The notes: a model not told the origin generated them from the sequence alone. Numbered from the stretch's first letter, positions 16,822-24,527 are shown. The stretch: 44,115 nt of DNA from an uncultured Pelagibacteraceae bacterium (GCA_902558585.1 CACEEO010000005.1:1-44115); one strand, 5' to 3'. Program-made: numbers and translations.

Positions 16822-17573
16822 GCAAAAATTTAAACAAAAAAGAAATAGAGAAATTCTCGAGGCAAATAATTCTTAAAAATATTGGTGCAACAGGTCAAAA
16901 AAAAATTTTATCTTCAAAAGTATTGATAGTTGGTATGGGTGGTCTAGGTTGCCCAGTAGCAGAATTTTTAACTAGATCGGGTATTGGTACACTTGGGATT
17001 GCAGATCATGATACTGTAAGTCTCTCTAATATCCACAGACAAAGCCTGTATAATGAAAAAGATATACATCAATCTAAAGTAAAGATTGCAAAAAAAAAAT
17101 TAAATAAAATTAATCCAAAGACAAAAATAAATATTTTTAATTTAAAACTAAATAAAACTACATTTGAAAAAATTATTAAAAATTATGACTATATTGTTGA
17201 TGGGACTGATAACTTTGAAAGTAAATTTTTAATAAATGATTTAAGTCTAAAATATAAAAAATTCTTAGTTACTGGTGCTATAAGTAAGTTTGATGGACAC
17301 ATTTTTACTTTTAATTTTACCAACAAAAAAGATCCTTGCTTGAGATGTTTTTATCAAGAAGAAACAATATCTGATGAAATTTTAAATTGTGAATATGAGG
17401 GAATTTTAGGAACCGTTGCAGGAATAATAGGTACGTTACAAGCCAATGAAGTTTTAAAAAAAATATTAAATATTGGACAAAATTTAAATGGATACATTCT
17501 AATTCTAGATCTATTAAATTTAAATTTCAGAAAAGCAAAAATTAATAAAAGAAAAAAATGCTTATGCAACTAA
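16818..17573 (+). CDS. MoeB/ThiF/HesA-family E1-like adenylyltransferase
   Basis: E1-like enzyme that adenylates the C-terminal glycine of a small sulfur-carrier protein (MoaD or ThiS). The 251-residue protein has the nucleotide-binding GMGGLGCPVAEFL, the DHDTVSLSNIHRQSLY region with the arginine finger, and YIVDGTDNFESKFLINDLSL. Zinc ligands are the pair in DPCLRCFY and a C-terminal pair in KCLCN. There is no rhodanese domain. Which carrier it serves cannot be read from the sequence. Start overlaps dut by four bases and the end overlaps the SH3-domain gene by 16 bp. Confidence 0.88.
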   Translation: MSKNLNKKEIEKFSRQIILKNIGATGQKKILSSKVLIVGMGGLGCPVAEFLTRSGIGTLGIADHDTVSLSNIHRQSLYNEKDIHQSKVKIAKKKLNKINPKTKINIFNLKLNKTTFEKIIKNYDYIVDGTDNFESKFLINDLSLKYKKFLVTGAISKFDGHIFTFNFTNKKDPCLRCFYQEETISDEILNCEYEGILGTVAGIIGTLQANEVLKKILNIGQNLNGYILILDLLNLNFRKAKINKRKKCLCN

Positions 17574-18013
17574 TAATAAAAAAAATTTATATAGTATTTT
17601 TTTTGTTATTTTTTACTCACATTTCGTTTGCTAATGAAATTTTTGTCTCTCTTAAAAAAATTAAAGTAAACGTTCGTTACGGACCAAGTTTTGAATCTGA
17701 TATTAAATACGTTTATAAAAAAATAAATCTTCCATTAAAACAAATCGATAAAAAAGAGAATTTCAGGCGAATTATAGATTTAAAAAATAACAGTGGGTGG
17801 ATTCATATCTCTCAATTAAAAAAAAGTAATTCTGTAATAGCTACGAAAGATAAAGTTTTATTTAAAAAACCTACATCTTTTGCTAAACCAATTGCTCAAA
17901 TAAAAGAGGGAAGATTATTAATTGTAGAAAAATGTGAACAAAATTGGTGTAAAATTACATCAGAAGAATTTGAAGGTTGGATTAAAACAGATAATATTTG
18001 GGGACTAAATTAA
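17558..18013 (+). CDS. Secreted bacterial SH3-domain protein
   Basis: A 151-residue protein with a hydrophobic N-terminal signal (IIKKIYIVFFLLFFTHISFANE) followed by two SH3b-like units. The first is KKIKVNVRYGPSFESDIKYVY...WIHISQLKK; the second is KVLFKKPTSFAKPIAQIKEGRLLIVEKCEQNWCKITSEEFEGWIKTDNIWG. NVRYGPS and GW-containing ends are typical of bacterial SH3 domains thought to bind peptidoglycan or periplasmic partners. It could start at the ATG at 17558 or 17564. The ends are convergent with the DUF3501 gene, overlapping by four bases. The ligand is unknown. Confidence 0.82.
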   Translation: MLMQLIIKKIYIVFFLLFFTHISFANEIFVSLKKIKVNVRYGPSFESDIKYVYKKINLPLKQIDKKENFRRIIDLKNNSGWIHISQLKKSNSVIATKDKVLFKKPTSFAKPIAQIKEGRLLIVEKCEQNWCKITSEEFEGWIKTDNIWGLN

Positions 18014-18609
18014 CTAAAATCAGTAGATAAAGAGGCTATATTTTCTTTAGATAATCTTGTGCTATGAGAATACTCTTTATGATCAATTCCGAGCTCAATT
18101 TCTGAGTTATTAGATTGAAATTTTTCTATTTGATCATCAGTAAAATTAAAATGAATAAACTGTACTGATGAAGCTTTTCCTTCAGAAGAAGTTCTATCAA
18201 CATCCTCTTCGGGAACTGCTTTAATTTTCTCACCATTTATTTTCATAAATACTGTTTCTTCTATTCCACCAACTTTTCCAAGAAACGCAGCTCTTGAGAT
18301 GGGGTTATCTATTTCAAACATTAAAGTTGCTGTTAGTTCTTTGCCGTTTGGTATTAAAGGATTGTACGCAGATAACTCATCCTGAAGTTGCTCATCACCA
18401 CCTTTTTCAATGTATAGCATTTCTTGTACTTGAGCTAACATTGTTTCATAACTTTCAAAATAAAAAGTGGCATAAGGCCCTAAAGCAACTCTTCTATTTT
18501 TTTTATAATCAACAATACTTTTTCTTAATTCACGTCTCTTTTCTATATAAACATCTAAAGGCATGATGTCTTCTTTTCGAATTTCTTTTTTTTCTCTAGG
18601 CATGATCAT
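18010..18609 (-). CDS. DUF3501 family protein
   Basis: A 199-residue protein of unknown function recognised as DUF3501 by its N-terminal block EDIMPLDVYIEKRRELRKSIVDYKKNRRVALGPYATFYFES and AQVQEMLYIEKGG. It has no signal sequence, membrane segment or cysteine motif. Its ATG overlaps the TGA of the upstream Fe-S protein in an ATGA, so the two are translationally coupled. In other genomes DUF3501 proteins recur beside rubrerythrin and the same heterodisulfide-reductase-like protein, which suggests a shared role in peroxide handling or Fe-S redox. A second ATG at 18603 is possible but less likely given the coupling. Confidence 0.85.
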   Translation of the reverse strand: MIMPREKKEIRKEDIMPLDVYIEKRRELRKSIVDYKKNRRVALGPYATFYFESYETMLAQVQEMLYIEKGGDEQLQDELSAYNPLIPNGKELTATLMFEIDNPISRAAFLGKVGGIEETVFMKINGEKIKAVPEEDVDRTSSEGKASSVQFIHFNFTDDQIEKFQSNNSEIELGIDHKEYSHSTRLSKENIASLSTDFS

Positions 18610-19937
18610 AAGTTATAACTTTTTGCCATCAATTCGATAGGGTGTAGTGCCTCATCATTAGATATATTTGTATCAACTTCTAACTGTTTTAAATGTTTAC
18701 CAGCTAAAGGACAATCAGAAGCCATATACTTATTATTTTTAGTTTTTATTTGTCTAGCTGTAGGTCTTCCAACTTTATTTGCTAAATCATGAGTTTCTTT
18801 CATTACTCCAAAAGTTCCTCCATGACCTGCACATCTTTCAACTACATCAATTTTAACGTTTGGTATCAATTTTAACATATCTCTTGCTTTGATACCCATG
18901 TTCTGTGCCCTAGCATGACATGCGTGATGTACAGTTACTCCTCCATCAATCTCATTTAATCCTTCTGCTAATCCCTCATTGTTTGCAATATCCACAACAT
19001 ACTCATCAATATCCATAACATTTGAAGATAATTTTTTTATTTTTTCATCGTTTGGTAATAACAAGGGCCATTCGAATTTTAACATCAATCCACAACTAGC
19101 TGTTAAAGTTACTACTTTATATCCTTTATCTATCCATTCATTTAAATCCTTAGAAACTTTTTTCGCTTGTTCAACAACTTTTGGCAGATCTGCTTGCTCT
19201 AAAAATGGCATCCCACAACAACCAGGATAAGCTTCTTGAACCTCTACACCATTTTTTTTCAAAACTTTTAAAGCAGCAACACCCGTATTTTTTTTATTAA
19301 AATTCACAAAACAAGTTGAATAAATAACTACTTTTCTATCTTTAGAAGGTGTTAGATAATTTATCTTATCTTTATTTTTTTTAAAAAAATGTGAAAAAGT
19401 TTCTGAGTTATATTTTGGTAACTGAACTCTTTTATCTATTCCTGCAATAAGTTCCAAAATTTTTCTAATTAATTTATTTTTAATATTTGATGCCCAGTTA
19501 ATTATTTTTGAAAACATTACACCAATTTTGGCGTTTCGGTCTATTTGGGCTAATTGTGTTGGTATATTTGGTAATTTACCTAATTTTTTTTGAGCTGTTC
19601 TATATCTCAGCATTAAATGTGGAAAATCTAAATCAAAATCATGAGGTGGAACATATGGGCATTTAGTCATAAAACACATATCACACAAAGTGCATGCATC
19701 AACAACAGGGGCAAATTGATCGCTAGATAAGCTTTCAACATCCTCATTTTTAGACTCATCAATCATGTCAAATAACTTTGGGAAAGAATCACAAAGATTA
19801 AAACATCTTCTACATCCATGACAAATATCAAACACTCTTCTCATTTCAGCATCTAATTTTTCTGGATTTAAAAAATCTGGATGCTCAAAATCTATTGGAT
19901 GGCGTATAGGTGCACCTAAACTTCCTTCTTTGCTCAT
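18606..19937 (-). CDS. Heterodisulfide reductase-like (GlpC/HdrD-type) Fe-S oxidoreductase
   Basis: A 443-residue cytosolic Fe-S protein. The N-terminal part has two [4Fe-4S] cysteine clusters, CHGCRRCFNLC near residues 39-49 and CTLCDMCFMTKCP near residues 82-94. The C-terminal part carries two cysteine-rich CCG-type domains: the first has YPGCCGMPFLEQ, and the second has the altered CAGHGGTFG in place of CCG. The family includes GlpC-type anchors and HdrD-like subunits, but no glpA/glpB partners are here. The company of rubrerythrin and DUF3501 suggests it is the electron donor of a peroxide-reducing set. That role is inference. Confidence 0.85.
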   Translation of the reverse strand: MSKEGSLGAPIRHPIDFEHPDFLNPEKLDAEMRRVFDICHGCRRCFNLCDSFPKLFDMIDESKNEDVESLSSDQFAPVVDACTLCDMCFMTKCPYVPPHDFDLDFPHLMLRYRTAQKKLGKLPNIPTQLAQIDRNAKIGVMFSKIINWASNIKNKLIRKILELIAGIDKRVQLPKYNSETFSHFFKKNKDKINYLTPSKDRKVVIYSTCFVNFNKKNTGVAALKVLKKNGVEVQEAYPGCCGMPFLEQADLPKVVEQAKKVSKDLNEWIDKGYKVVTLTASCGLMLKFEWPLLLPNDEKIKKLSSNVMDIDEYVVDIANNEGLAEGLNEIDGGVTVHHACHARAQNMGIKARDMLKLIPNVKIDVVERCAGHGGTFGVMKETHDLANKVGRPTARQIKTKNNKYMASDCPLAGKHLKQLEVDTNISNDEALHPIELMAKSYNL

Positions 19938-19968
19938 ATAATTAAGTTTTTTGAAATTCGAATTGTTT

Positions 19969-19993
19969 TTAGTGGGCGACTAACGCCCACTAA
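19969..19993. other. Strong hairpin between rubrerythrin and the Fe-S gene
   Basis: A near-perfect 10-bp inverted repeat TTAGTGGGCG-ACTAA-CGCCCACTAA lies 10 bp past the rubrerythrin stop and about 30 bp before the Fe-S protein start. It is strikingly GC-rich for this sequence. On the transcribed (minus) strand it is followed by AAAAAC and not by a U tract, so it is not a standard intrinsic terminator. It may stabilise the 3' end of a processed rubrerythrin mRNA, or act as a partial terminator setting more rubrerythrin than the downstream proteins. Confidence 0.65.
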
Positions 19994-20002
19994 GAAATTT
20001 GA

Positions 20003-20419
20003 TTAGCTAATAGACTCTAAAGTTTTTTGAAATTTACCAGCATGTGATTTTTCAGCTTTAGCTAAAGTTTCAAACCAGTCAGCAATTTCTTCAAAGCCTT
20101 CTTCTCTAGCTGTTTTAGCCATACCAGGGTACATATCAGTATACTCATGAGTTTCGCCTTGTACTGCCGAAGCTAAATTTGCTTTTGTTTCACCAATTGG
20201 CATACCAGTTCCTGGATCACCAACTTCTTCTAGATACTCCAAATGACCATGTGCGTGACCAGTTTCACCTTCTGCTGTTGATCTAAAAACTGCAGCTACA
20301 TCATTGTAACCTTCTATGTCAGCTTTTTGTGCGAAATAAAGATATCTTCTGTTTGCTTGACTTTCACCAGCAAACGCTTCTTTTAAATTTTCTTCTGTTT
20401 TACTTCCTTTTAAAGACAT
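20003..20419 (-). CDS. Rubrerythrin, erythrin-type without rubredoxin domain
   Basis: Di-iron peroxidase of 138 residues. The four-helix bundle has the ligand glutamates E19 (GESQANRRY), E52 in EGETGH with H55, E89/E92 in GETHEY and E123 in AEKSH with H126. The usual C-terminal rubredoxin domain with two CxxC motifs is missing, so electrons must come from another protein; the downstream Fe-S oxidoreductase is the natural candidate. It has a strong ribosome-binding site (AAGGAGAAAAATAATG), unlike most genes in this window, suggesting high expression. An Irr-box-like site lies upstream. Confidence 0.92.
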   Translation of the reverse strand: MSLKGSKTEENLKEAFAGESQANRRYLYFAQKADIEGYNDVAAVFRSTAEGETGHAHGHLEYLEEVGDPGTGMPIGETKANLASAVQGETHEYTDMYPGMAKTAREEGFEEIADWFETLAKAEKSHAGKFQKTLESIS

Positions 20420-20469
20420 TATTTTTCTCCTTTTAAATGTTACTCACCATATAATAGTTATTAAGATTA

Positions 20470-20475
20470 TGTCAA
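20470..20475 (-). promoter_or_regulatory. Candidate -35 element of the rubrerythrin promoter
   Basis: On the minus strand the sequence reads TTGACA, an exact match to the sigma-70 -35 consensus, 51 bp upstream of the rubrerythrin start. A TATATG-like -10 follows after 16 bases, although a TATTAT at 13 bases is also present. The Irr-box-like inverted repeat at 20479-20495 lies just upstream of this element. The promoter is inferred from sequence only. Confidence 0.45.
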
Positions 20476-20478
20476 CAG

Positions 20479-20495
20479 TTTAGAATTATTATAAT
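20479..20495. promoter_or_regulatory. Irr-box (ICE)-like inverted repeat upstream of rubrerythrin
   Basis: TTTAGAATTATTATAAT resembles the inverted repeat TTTAGAA-N3-TTCTAAA reported for Irr iron-control elements in alphaproteobacteria: one half-site is exact and the other has two changes. It lies 60-76 bp upstream of the rubrerythrin start, next to the TTGACA element. A matching site is found between irr and fabA. In such an AT-rich sequence a chance match is possible, and the consensus is quoted from memory. Confidence 0.45.
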
Positions 20496-20524
20496 GTAGT
20501 TTTTAAGTATTTGATTTGATAGAA

Positions 20525-20953
20525 TTATTTTTGAGTTTGATTATCACTCGCAACTCTTACCAAAACTTCAACGGAATTTATTTTTTTTCCAGTTATTTTT
20601 TTTCTAATATTTATTTTGTCTATATCGCTCTCATCACAATCGATTAGCTCATGCGTGTCTTCATCAAAAAAATGATGATGTGCTGATGTGTTTGTATCAA
20701 AATAACTTTTATGACTATCGATTGAAATTTCTTTTAGGTATCCTTTTTTTTCAAATGCATGAACTGTGTTATAAACTGTAGCTAGTGATATCTTTTGATT
20801 CATTTTCTCAGATAACAATTTAACCAAATCGTTAATTGTGAAATGAAAAGTTTTTTCTCTATTATACAAAACTTCACACATTTCTACTCTTTGCTTAGTA
20901 GGTCTAAGTCCAACTTCTCTTAATTTTTCAATAAAATTGCAGTTTTTTGGCAT
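20525..20953 (-). CDS. irr: Irr-type iron response regulator (Fur superfamily)
   Basis: A 142-residue Fur-superfamily DNA-binding protein. The winged helix covers LREVGLRPTKQRVEMCEVLY and SLATVYNTVHAFEKKGYLKE (residues 11-75). The dimerisation domain begins with the histidine run AHHHFFDEDTHELIDC (HHH at 92-94), the heme-binding type motif that distinguishes Irr from Fur, PerR and Zur. Irr senses heme availability and represses or activates iron genes in alphaproteobacteria. Being divergent from fabA is a known Irr arrangement in Rhizobiales. An Irr-box-like site sits six bases upstream of its ATG, consistent with autoregulation. The second Fur-like gene at 36665 lacks the HHH run. Confidence 0.85.
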   Translation of the reverse strand: MPKNCNFIEKLREVGLRPTKQRVEMCEVLYNREKTFHFTINDLVKLLSEKMNQKISLATVYNTVHAFEKKGYLKEISIDSHKSYFDTNTSAHHHFFDEDTHELIDCDESDIDKINIRKKITGKKINSVEVLVRVASDNQTQK

Positions 20954-20958
20954 TGTTT

Positions 20959-20975
20959 TTTATAATTATTCTAAA
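20959..20975. promoter_or_regulatory. Irr-box (ICE)-like inverted repeat between irr and fabA
   Basis: TTTATAATTATTCTAAA differs at one position from the inverted repeat TTTAGAA-N3-TTCTAAA described for Irr binding. It starts six bases upstream of the irr ATG on one side. On the other side it overlaps the place expected for the -35 element of the fabA promoter, whose TATAAT is at 20989-20994. A bound Irr could therefore affect both genes. The consensus is recalled, not looked up. Confidence 0.5.
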
Positions 20976-20988
20976 GTATGAATAAAAA

Positions 20989-20994
20989 TATAAT
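20989..20994 (+). promoter_or_regulatory. Candidate -10 element for fabA-fabB-fabI
   Basis: A perfect TATAAT lies 53 bp upstream of the chosen fabA ATG at 21047. A start site near 21000 would leave a leader of roughly 45 bases containing the AAGGGAG Shine-Dalgarno sequence at 21031-21037. It also argues against the ORF track start at 20978, which lies upstream of this element. Confidence 0.5.
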
Positions 20995-21046
20995 GTTTTA
21001 TTATATTATATTAGGATTAAATCAAGTATTAAGGGAGCTCAAAATT

Positions 21047-21547
21047 ATGAAAAAAAACTCATACTCCTATGATGACCTAATAAATTGTGGAAATGGTCAT
21101 CTTTTTGGACCTGGCAATGCAAAATTACCTCTTCCACCAATGCTTATGTTTGACAGAATAACCGAAATCAATGAAAATAATGGTACATTTAATAAAGGCT
21201 CTTTAAAAGCTGAATTAGATATTAAAAATGATCTTTGGTTTTTTGATTGTCATTTTAAAAAAGATCCAGTTATGCCAGGATGCTTAGGTTTGGATGCTAT
21301 GTGGCAACTGGTAGGTTTTTTTCTAGGTTGGCTAGGACACCCTGGGAAAGGAAGAGCTTTAGGAGTGGGTACTGTGAAATTTACAGGCGAAGTTTTACAA
21401 AGTGTAAAAAATGTAAGATATGAAATAGATATGAAAAAAATTATGTCTCCTGGAGGAACAACTGTTGGACTTGCGAATGGAATTGTTCTTGCAGATAACA
21501 AAAAAATATATTCAGCAGAAAGTTTAAAAGTAGGGTTATTTAAATAA
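21047..21547 (+). CDS. fabA: 3-hydroxyacyl-[ACP] dehydratase/isomerase FabA
   Basis: Makes the cis-3-decenoyl-ACP that starts unsaturated fatty acid synthesis. From the ATG at 21047 it is 166 residues, close to the usual length of about 170; the ORF track version adds 23 non-conserved residues and ignores the AAGGGAG ribosome-binding site placed 10 bases before 21047. The hot-dog fold has the signature [13 protein letters not shown], the active-site histidine in [24 protein letters not shown] and [13 protein letters not shown]. First gene of a tight fabA-fabB-fabI operon divergent from irr. Confidence 0.96.
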   Translation: MKKNSYSYDDLINCGNGHLFGPGNAKLPLPPMLMFDRITEINENNGTFNKGSLKAELDIKNDLWFFDCHFKKDPVMPGCLGLDAMWQLVGFFLGWLGHPGKGRALGVGTVKFTGEVLQSVKNVRYEIDMKKIMSPGGTTVGLANGIVLADNKKIYSAESLKVGLFK

Positions 21548-22758
21548 TGAGAAGAGTAGTTATTACAGGTTTAGGAGTTGTCTCTTGTTTAGGAAACAAT
21601 CAAGAGGAAGTTCATCAGTCTTTAATAAATTCAAAATCAGGAATTTCTTATGCTGAAGATTATAAAGAGCATAACTTGAAAAGCCAAGTTCATGGTAAAC
21701 CAAATATTAAACTTGAGGATCATATCGATAGAAAAACAATTAGATTTATGGGATCAGGGTCAGCTTATAATTATATTGCAATGAAAGAGGCAATTAAGGA
21801 TTCTGGATTAGAAGAAAATGAAGTGAGCAATTTTAAAACTGGGATTGTAATGGGTTCCGGTGGCCCATCAATTGAAAATGTAATACTTGCAGCAGACAAA
21901 ACAAGAGCTAAAACTCCAAAACTAATGGGGCCCTTTATTGTTCCAAGAACAATGGCCAGTACTGCGTCAGCAACACTTGCAGTACCATTTAAAATTAAAG
22001 GAACTAACTACACAATGAGTTCTGCATGTGCAACTAGTGGTCACTGCATAGGAAATTCTATGGAATTAATTCAAATGGGCAAACAGGATATTGTTTTTGC
22101 AGGTGGAAGTGAAGAAATTCATTGGGCGATGACAGCGATGTTTGATGCAATGACAGCTCTGTCTTCAAAATATAATGATAAGCCTGAAACAGCTTCAAGG
22201 GCTTATGACAAAACTAGAGATGGATTCGTAATCGCAGGTGGAGGTGGCGTTTTAGTGCTTGAAGAATACGAACATGCTAAAGCAAGAGGGGCCAAAATAT
22301 ACGCAGAATTAACTGGTTATGGAGCAACTTCAGATGGATACGATATGGTTGCACCATCAGGTGAAGGTGCAGTTAGATGTATGAAAATGGCAATGGCAAC
22401 TGCTAAAAATAAAATTGATTACATAAATACTCATGGAACATCTACTCCAGTTGGAGATATAACTGAGCTTAATGCAATTAAAGAAACTTTTGGAGAAGAC
22501 ATTCCAAAAATAAGTTCCACAAAATCTTTATCAGGTCATCCTTTAGGGGCCGCTTCAGTGCATGAAGCCATCTATTGTTTAATAATGATGAAAAACAATT
22601 TCATAACAGGATCAGCAAATATTACCGATATGGATGATGATGCTAAAAAATTTCCTATAGTTTCAAAAACTGAAACAGGGGCAACTTTAAATACAGTAAT
22701 GTCAAATAGCTTTGGTTTTGGTGGAACCAATGCTGCTTTAATTTTTGAAAAGGTTTAA
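21547..22758 (+). CDS. fabB: 3-oxoacyl-[ACP] synthase I FabB
   Basis: Condensing enzyme that elongates the unsaturated acyl-ACP made by FabA. The 403-residue protein starts [18 protein letters not shown] and has the nucleophile cysteine in [12 protein letters not shown]. The two histidines lie in [11 protein letters not shown] and [16 protein letters not shown], and the C-terminal [15 protein letters not shown] is complete. The FabB rather than FabF type is supported by pairing with FabA and by the CATSGHCIG context. The start overlaps the fabA stop by one base. Confidence 0.95.
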   Translation: MRRVVITGLGVVSCLGNNQEEVHQSLINSKSGISYAEDYKEHNLKSQVHGKPNIKLEDHIDRKTIRFMGSGSAYNYIAMKEAIKDSGLEENEVSNFKTGIVMGSGGPSIENVILAADKTRAKTPKLMGPFIVPRTMASTASATLAVPFKIKGTNYTMSSACATSGHCIGNSMELIQMGKQDIVFAGGSEEIHWAMTAMFDAMTALSSKYNDKPETASRAYDKTRDGFVIAGGGGVLVLEEYEHAKARGAKIYAELTGYGATSDGYDMVAPSGEGAVRCMKMAMATAKNKIDYINTHGTSTPVGDITELNAIKETFGEDIPKISSTKSLSGHPLGAASVHEAIYCLIMMKNNFITGSANITDMDDDAKKFPIVSKTETGATLNTVMSNSFGFGGTNAALIFEKV

Positions 22759-22761
22759 TTT

Positions 22762-23547
22762 ATGAATTTGATGAAAGGTAAAAAAGGATTAATCATGGGT
22801 GTTGCAAATGAAAGATCTATTGCCTGGGGTATTTCTCAAAAACTTGCAGAGGCTGGGGCTGAGCTAGCATTTACATATTTAGGTGATGCTCTTAAAAAAA
22901 GAGTAGTTCCTTTAGCAGAAAAGTTAAATTCAAATTTTACATTTAGTTGTGATGTTGAAAAAAAAGAAGAGATAGTAAAACTTTTTGAGGATATTAAATC
23001 ACAGTGGGGTGAAATTGATTTTGTTGTTCATGCAGTTGCTTTTTCAGATAAATCAGAATTATCAGGTGAATATTTAAACACGACTAGAGAAAACTTTTTA
23101 AGAAGTATGCTAATTTCATGCTTTTCATTTACTGAAGTAGCAAAAGAAGCTTCAAAAGTAATGAAACAAGGTGGAAATTTATTAACTTTAACTTACGAGT
23201 CTACTAAAGCAATTCCAAATTATAATGTAATGGGTGTTTGTAAATCAGCTTTAGAGGCTAGTGTTAAATACCTAGCTAGAGACTTGGGTGCAAAAGGCAT
23301 GAGAGTAAATGCTATAAGTGCTGGACCTATTAAGACATTAGCTGCATCTGCAATCGGTGATGCAAAGTTCCTATACAAATGGAATGAAGACCATTCTTTC
23401 CTTAAGAGAAATGTAGATATCTACGATGTTGGAAATTCAGCATTATATCTACTAAGTGACCTTGCAAATGGTGTTACTGGTGAAATTCACTACGTAGATG
23501 CGGGATATAACAAGGTTGGGATGCCAGATCCTAAAAATATTAAATAA
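22762..23547 (+). CDS. fabI: Enoyl-[ACP] reductase FabI
   Basis: NADH-dependent reductase finishing each fatty-acid elongation cycle. The 261-residue SDR-fold protein begins KGKKGLIMGVANERSIAWGISQKLAEAGAELAFTYLG, the typical FabI cofactor region. The catalytic pair is Y-x6-K in YNVMGVCKSALEASVKYLARDLG, and the substrate loop is NAISAGPIKTLAASAIGD. It starts 3 bp after fabB and is the last gene of the operon. FabI linked to fabA-fabB is known from rhizobia. Confidence 0.95.
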   Translation: MNLMKGKKGLIMGVANERSIAWGISQKLAEAGAELAFTYLGDALKKRVVPLAEKLNSNFTFSCDVEKKEEIVKLFEDIKSQWGEIDFVVHAVAFSDKSELSGEYLNTTRENFLRSMLISCFSFTEVAKEASKVMKQGGNLLTLTYESTKAIPNYNVMGVCKSALEASVKYLARDLGAKGMRVNAISAGPIKTLAASAIGDAKFLYKWNEDHSFLKRNVDIYDVGNSALYLLSDLANGVTGEIHYVDAGYNKVGMPDPKNIK

Positions 23548-23553
23548 AAAATT

Positions 23554-23571
23554 AATTAAATTTATTTAATT
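23554..23571. terminator. AT-only hairpin between convergent fabI and methyltransferase genes
   Basis: AATTAAAT-TT-ATTTAATT can form an eight-base-pair hairpin in the 27-bp space between two convergent stop codons, with ATTTT after it on the plus strand and AATTAATTTTT after it on the minus strand. It may end transcription in both directions. The stem has only A-T pairs, so its strength is doubtful and a chance palindrome is possible. Confidence 0.3.
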
Positions 23572-23574
23572 ATT

Positions 23575-24405
23575 TTATATTTTTATAGCTAATCTCACAC
23601 TCTCATCAATTCTGTTCAATAAAATTTTCTCATTATTTTTTTTCATATATTCATCTGTTGCTTGACGTGCACCTCGACACCATCCATAGTCATCTATTAC
23701 TAAAACTCCTCCTTTTGTTAAAATTGGGTATAAATGTTCAAGTTCATGGTATGTAGAAGTATACCAATCAGTATCCAATCTTAATAATGATATCTTTTTA
23801 GGTATGGTATTTGGAATTGTTTGTTCTACAGATCCTTTAACAAATACAAAGTTTTTCTCAGGATAATCTGTTGTAGAAAAAATATTTTTTTTAACATCAT
23901 CAACATTTCCTCCATATCCCCATAAAGGTGTCTCAATTCCCCATTGTGGTTTTTTTTTGTAACCTAATTTTTCCATTTGACTCAAAGAGTCTTGCTCCCA
24001 TTTTTTTTTAAGGTTTTTTCCATCCCAATCAATGTCATTATCTTCAGGTTCTGTCATTCCAGTAAAAGTATCATATAAAAAAATTTTTCTTTCAGTATCA
24101 CCAAAATATTTTAGGGAGAGGGCCATAAGAATTATAGAGCCACCACGCCACACACCACATTCAACAAAATCTCCGGGAATTTTATTTTTAACTATATAAC
24201 CAATTGATTTAAAAAGTGAATATGATGGCTCTATTCCTCTTCCAATGGTCATTGTATAGGGTGCAAATTTAGCGACTGTTTTTACAAAAAAAAGATCATC
24301 TGGATCATCTTTTATAATATCTCTATAACTAAATTTTTTTCCATCAGGTAAAGCTACAGTTAAAATAGATTTATCTTCATCAAATTTAATAAAACCTTTT
24401 GACAT
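23575..24405 (-). CDS. TylF/MycF-family SAM-dependent methyltransferase
   Basis: A 276-residue protein with a class I methyltransferase core: SAM-binding FVECGVWRGGS at residues 80-90, LYDTFTGM at 110-117, and the metal/substrate region LLRLDTDWYTSTYHELEHLYPILTKGGVLVIDDYG near 207-241. TylF and MycF are macrocin and mycinamicin O-methyltransferases, but most environmental members act on unknown sugars or surface glycans. There are no glycosyltransferases next to it, so no pathway can be assigned. It stands alone between the fab operon and pnp, and may be a variable accessory gene. Confidence 0.8.
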   Translation of the reverse strand: MSKGFIKFDEDKSILTVALPDGKKFSYRDIIKDDPDDLFFVKTVAKFAPYTMTIGRGIEPSYSLFKSIGYIVKNKIPGDFVECGVWRGGSIILMALSLKYFGDTERKIFLYDTFTGMTEPEDNDIDWDGKNLKKKWEQDSLSQMEKLGYKKKPQWGIETPLWGYGGNVDDVKKNIFSTTDYPEKNFVFVKGSVEQTIPNTIPKKISLLRLDTDWYTSTYHELEHLYPILTKGGVLVIDDYGWCRGARQATDEYMKKNNEKILLNRIDESVRLAIKI

Positions 24406-24490
24406 AACTTATTATAAATAATTTTATCATAAAAAACTAATGACTTCTTATCTATTATTAAATAAATTATATTTATATTAGCTTTAAAAT

Positions 24491-24514
24491 TAAAAAAGCG
24501 TTCTAACAGAACGC
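24491..24514 (-). terminator. Intrinsic terminator after pnp
   Basis: On the minus strand GCGTTCT-GTT-AGAACGC forms a seven-base-pair stem followed by TTTTTT, 14 bp after the pnp stop. It ends the long nusA-to-pnp transcription unit. This is the clearest rho-independent terminator in the window. Confidence 0.85.
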
Positions 24515-24527
24515 CTTGACTATGAAT

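Noticed and set aside
19969-19993. Intrinsic terminator after rubrerythrin
   Set aside because: The stem is strong, but the transcribed strand continues with AAAAAC and not a U tract, so it is listed as a hairpin of unknown role.
20978-21046. N-terminal extension of FabA in the ORF track
   Set aside because: The extra 23 residues are not part of the FabA family, they overlap a TATAAT promoter element, and a good AAGGGAG ribosome-binding site precedes the ATG at 21047.
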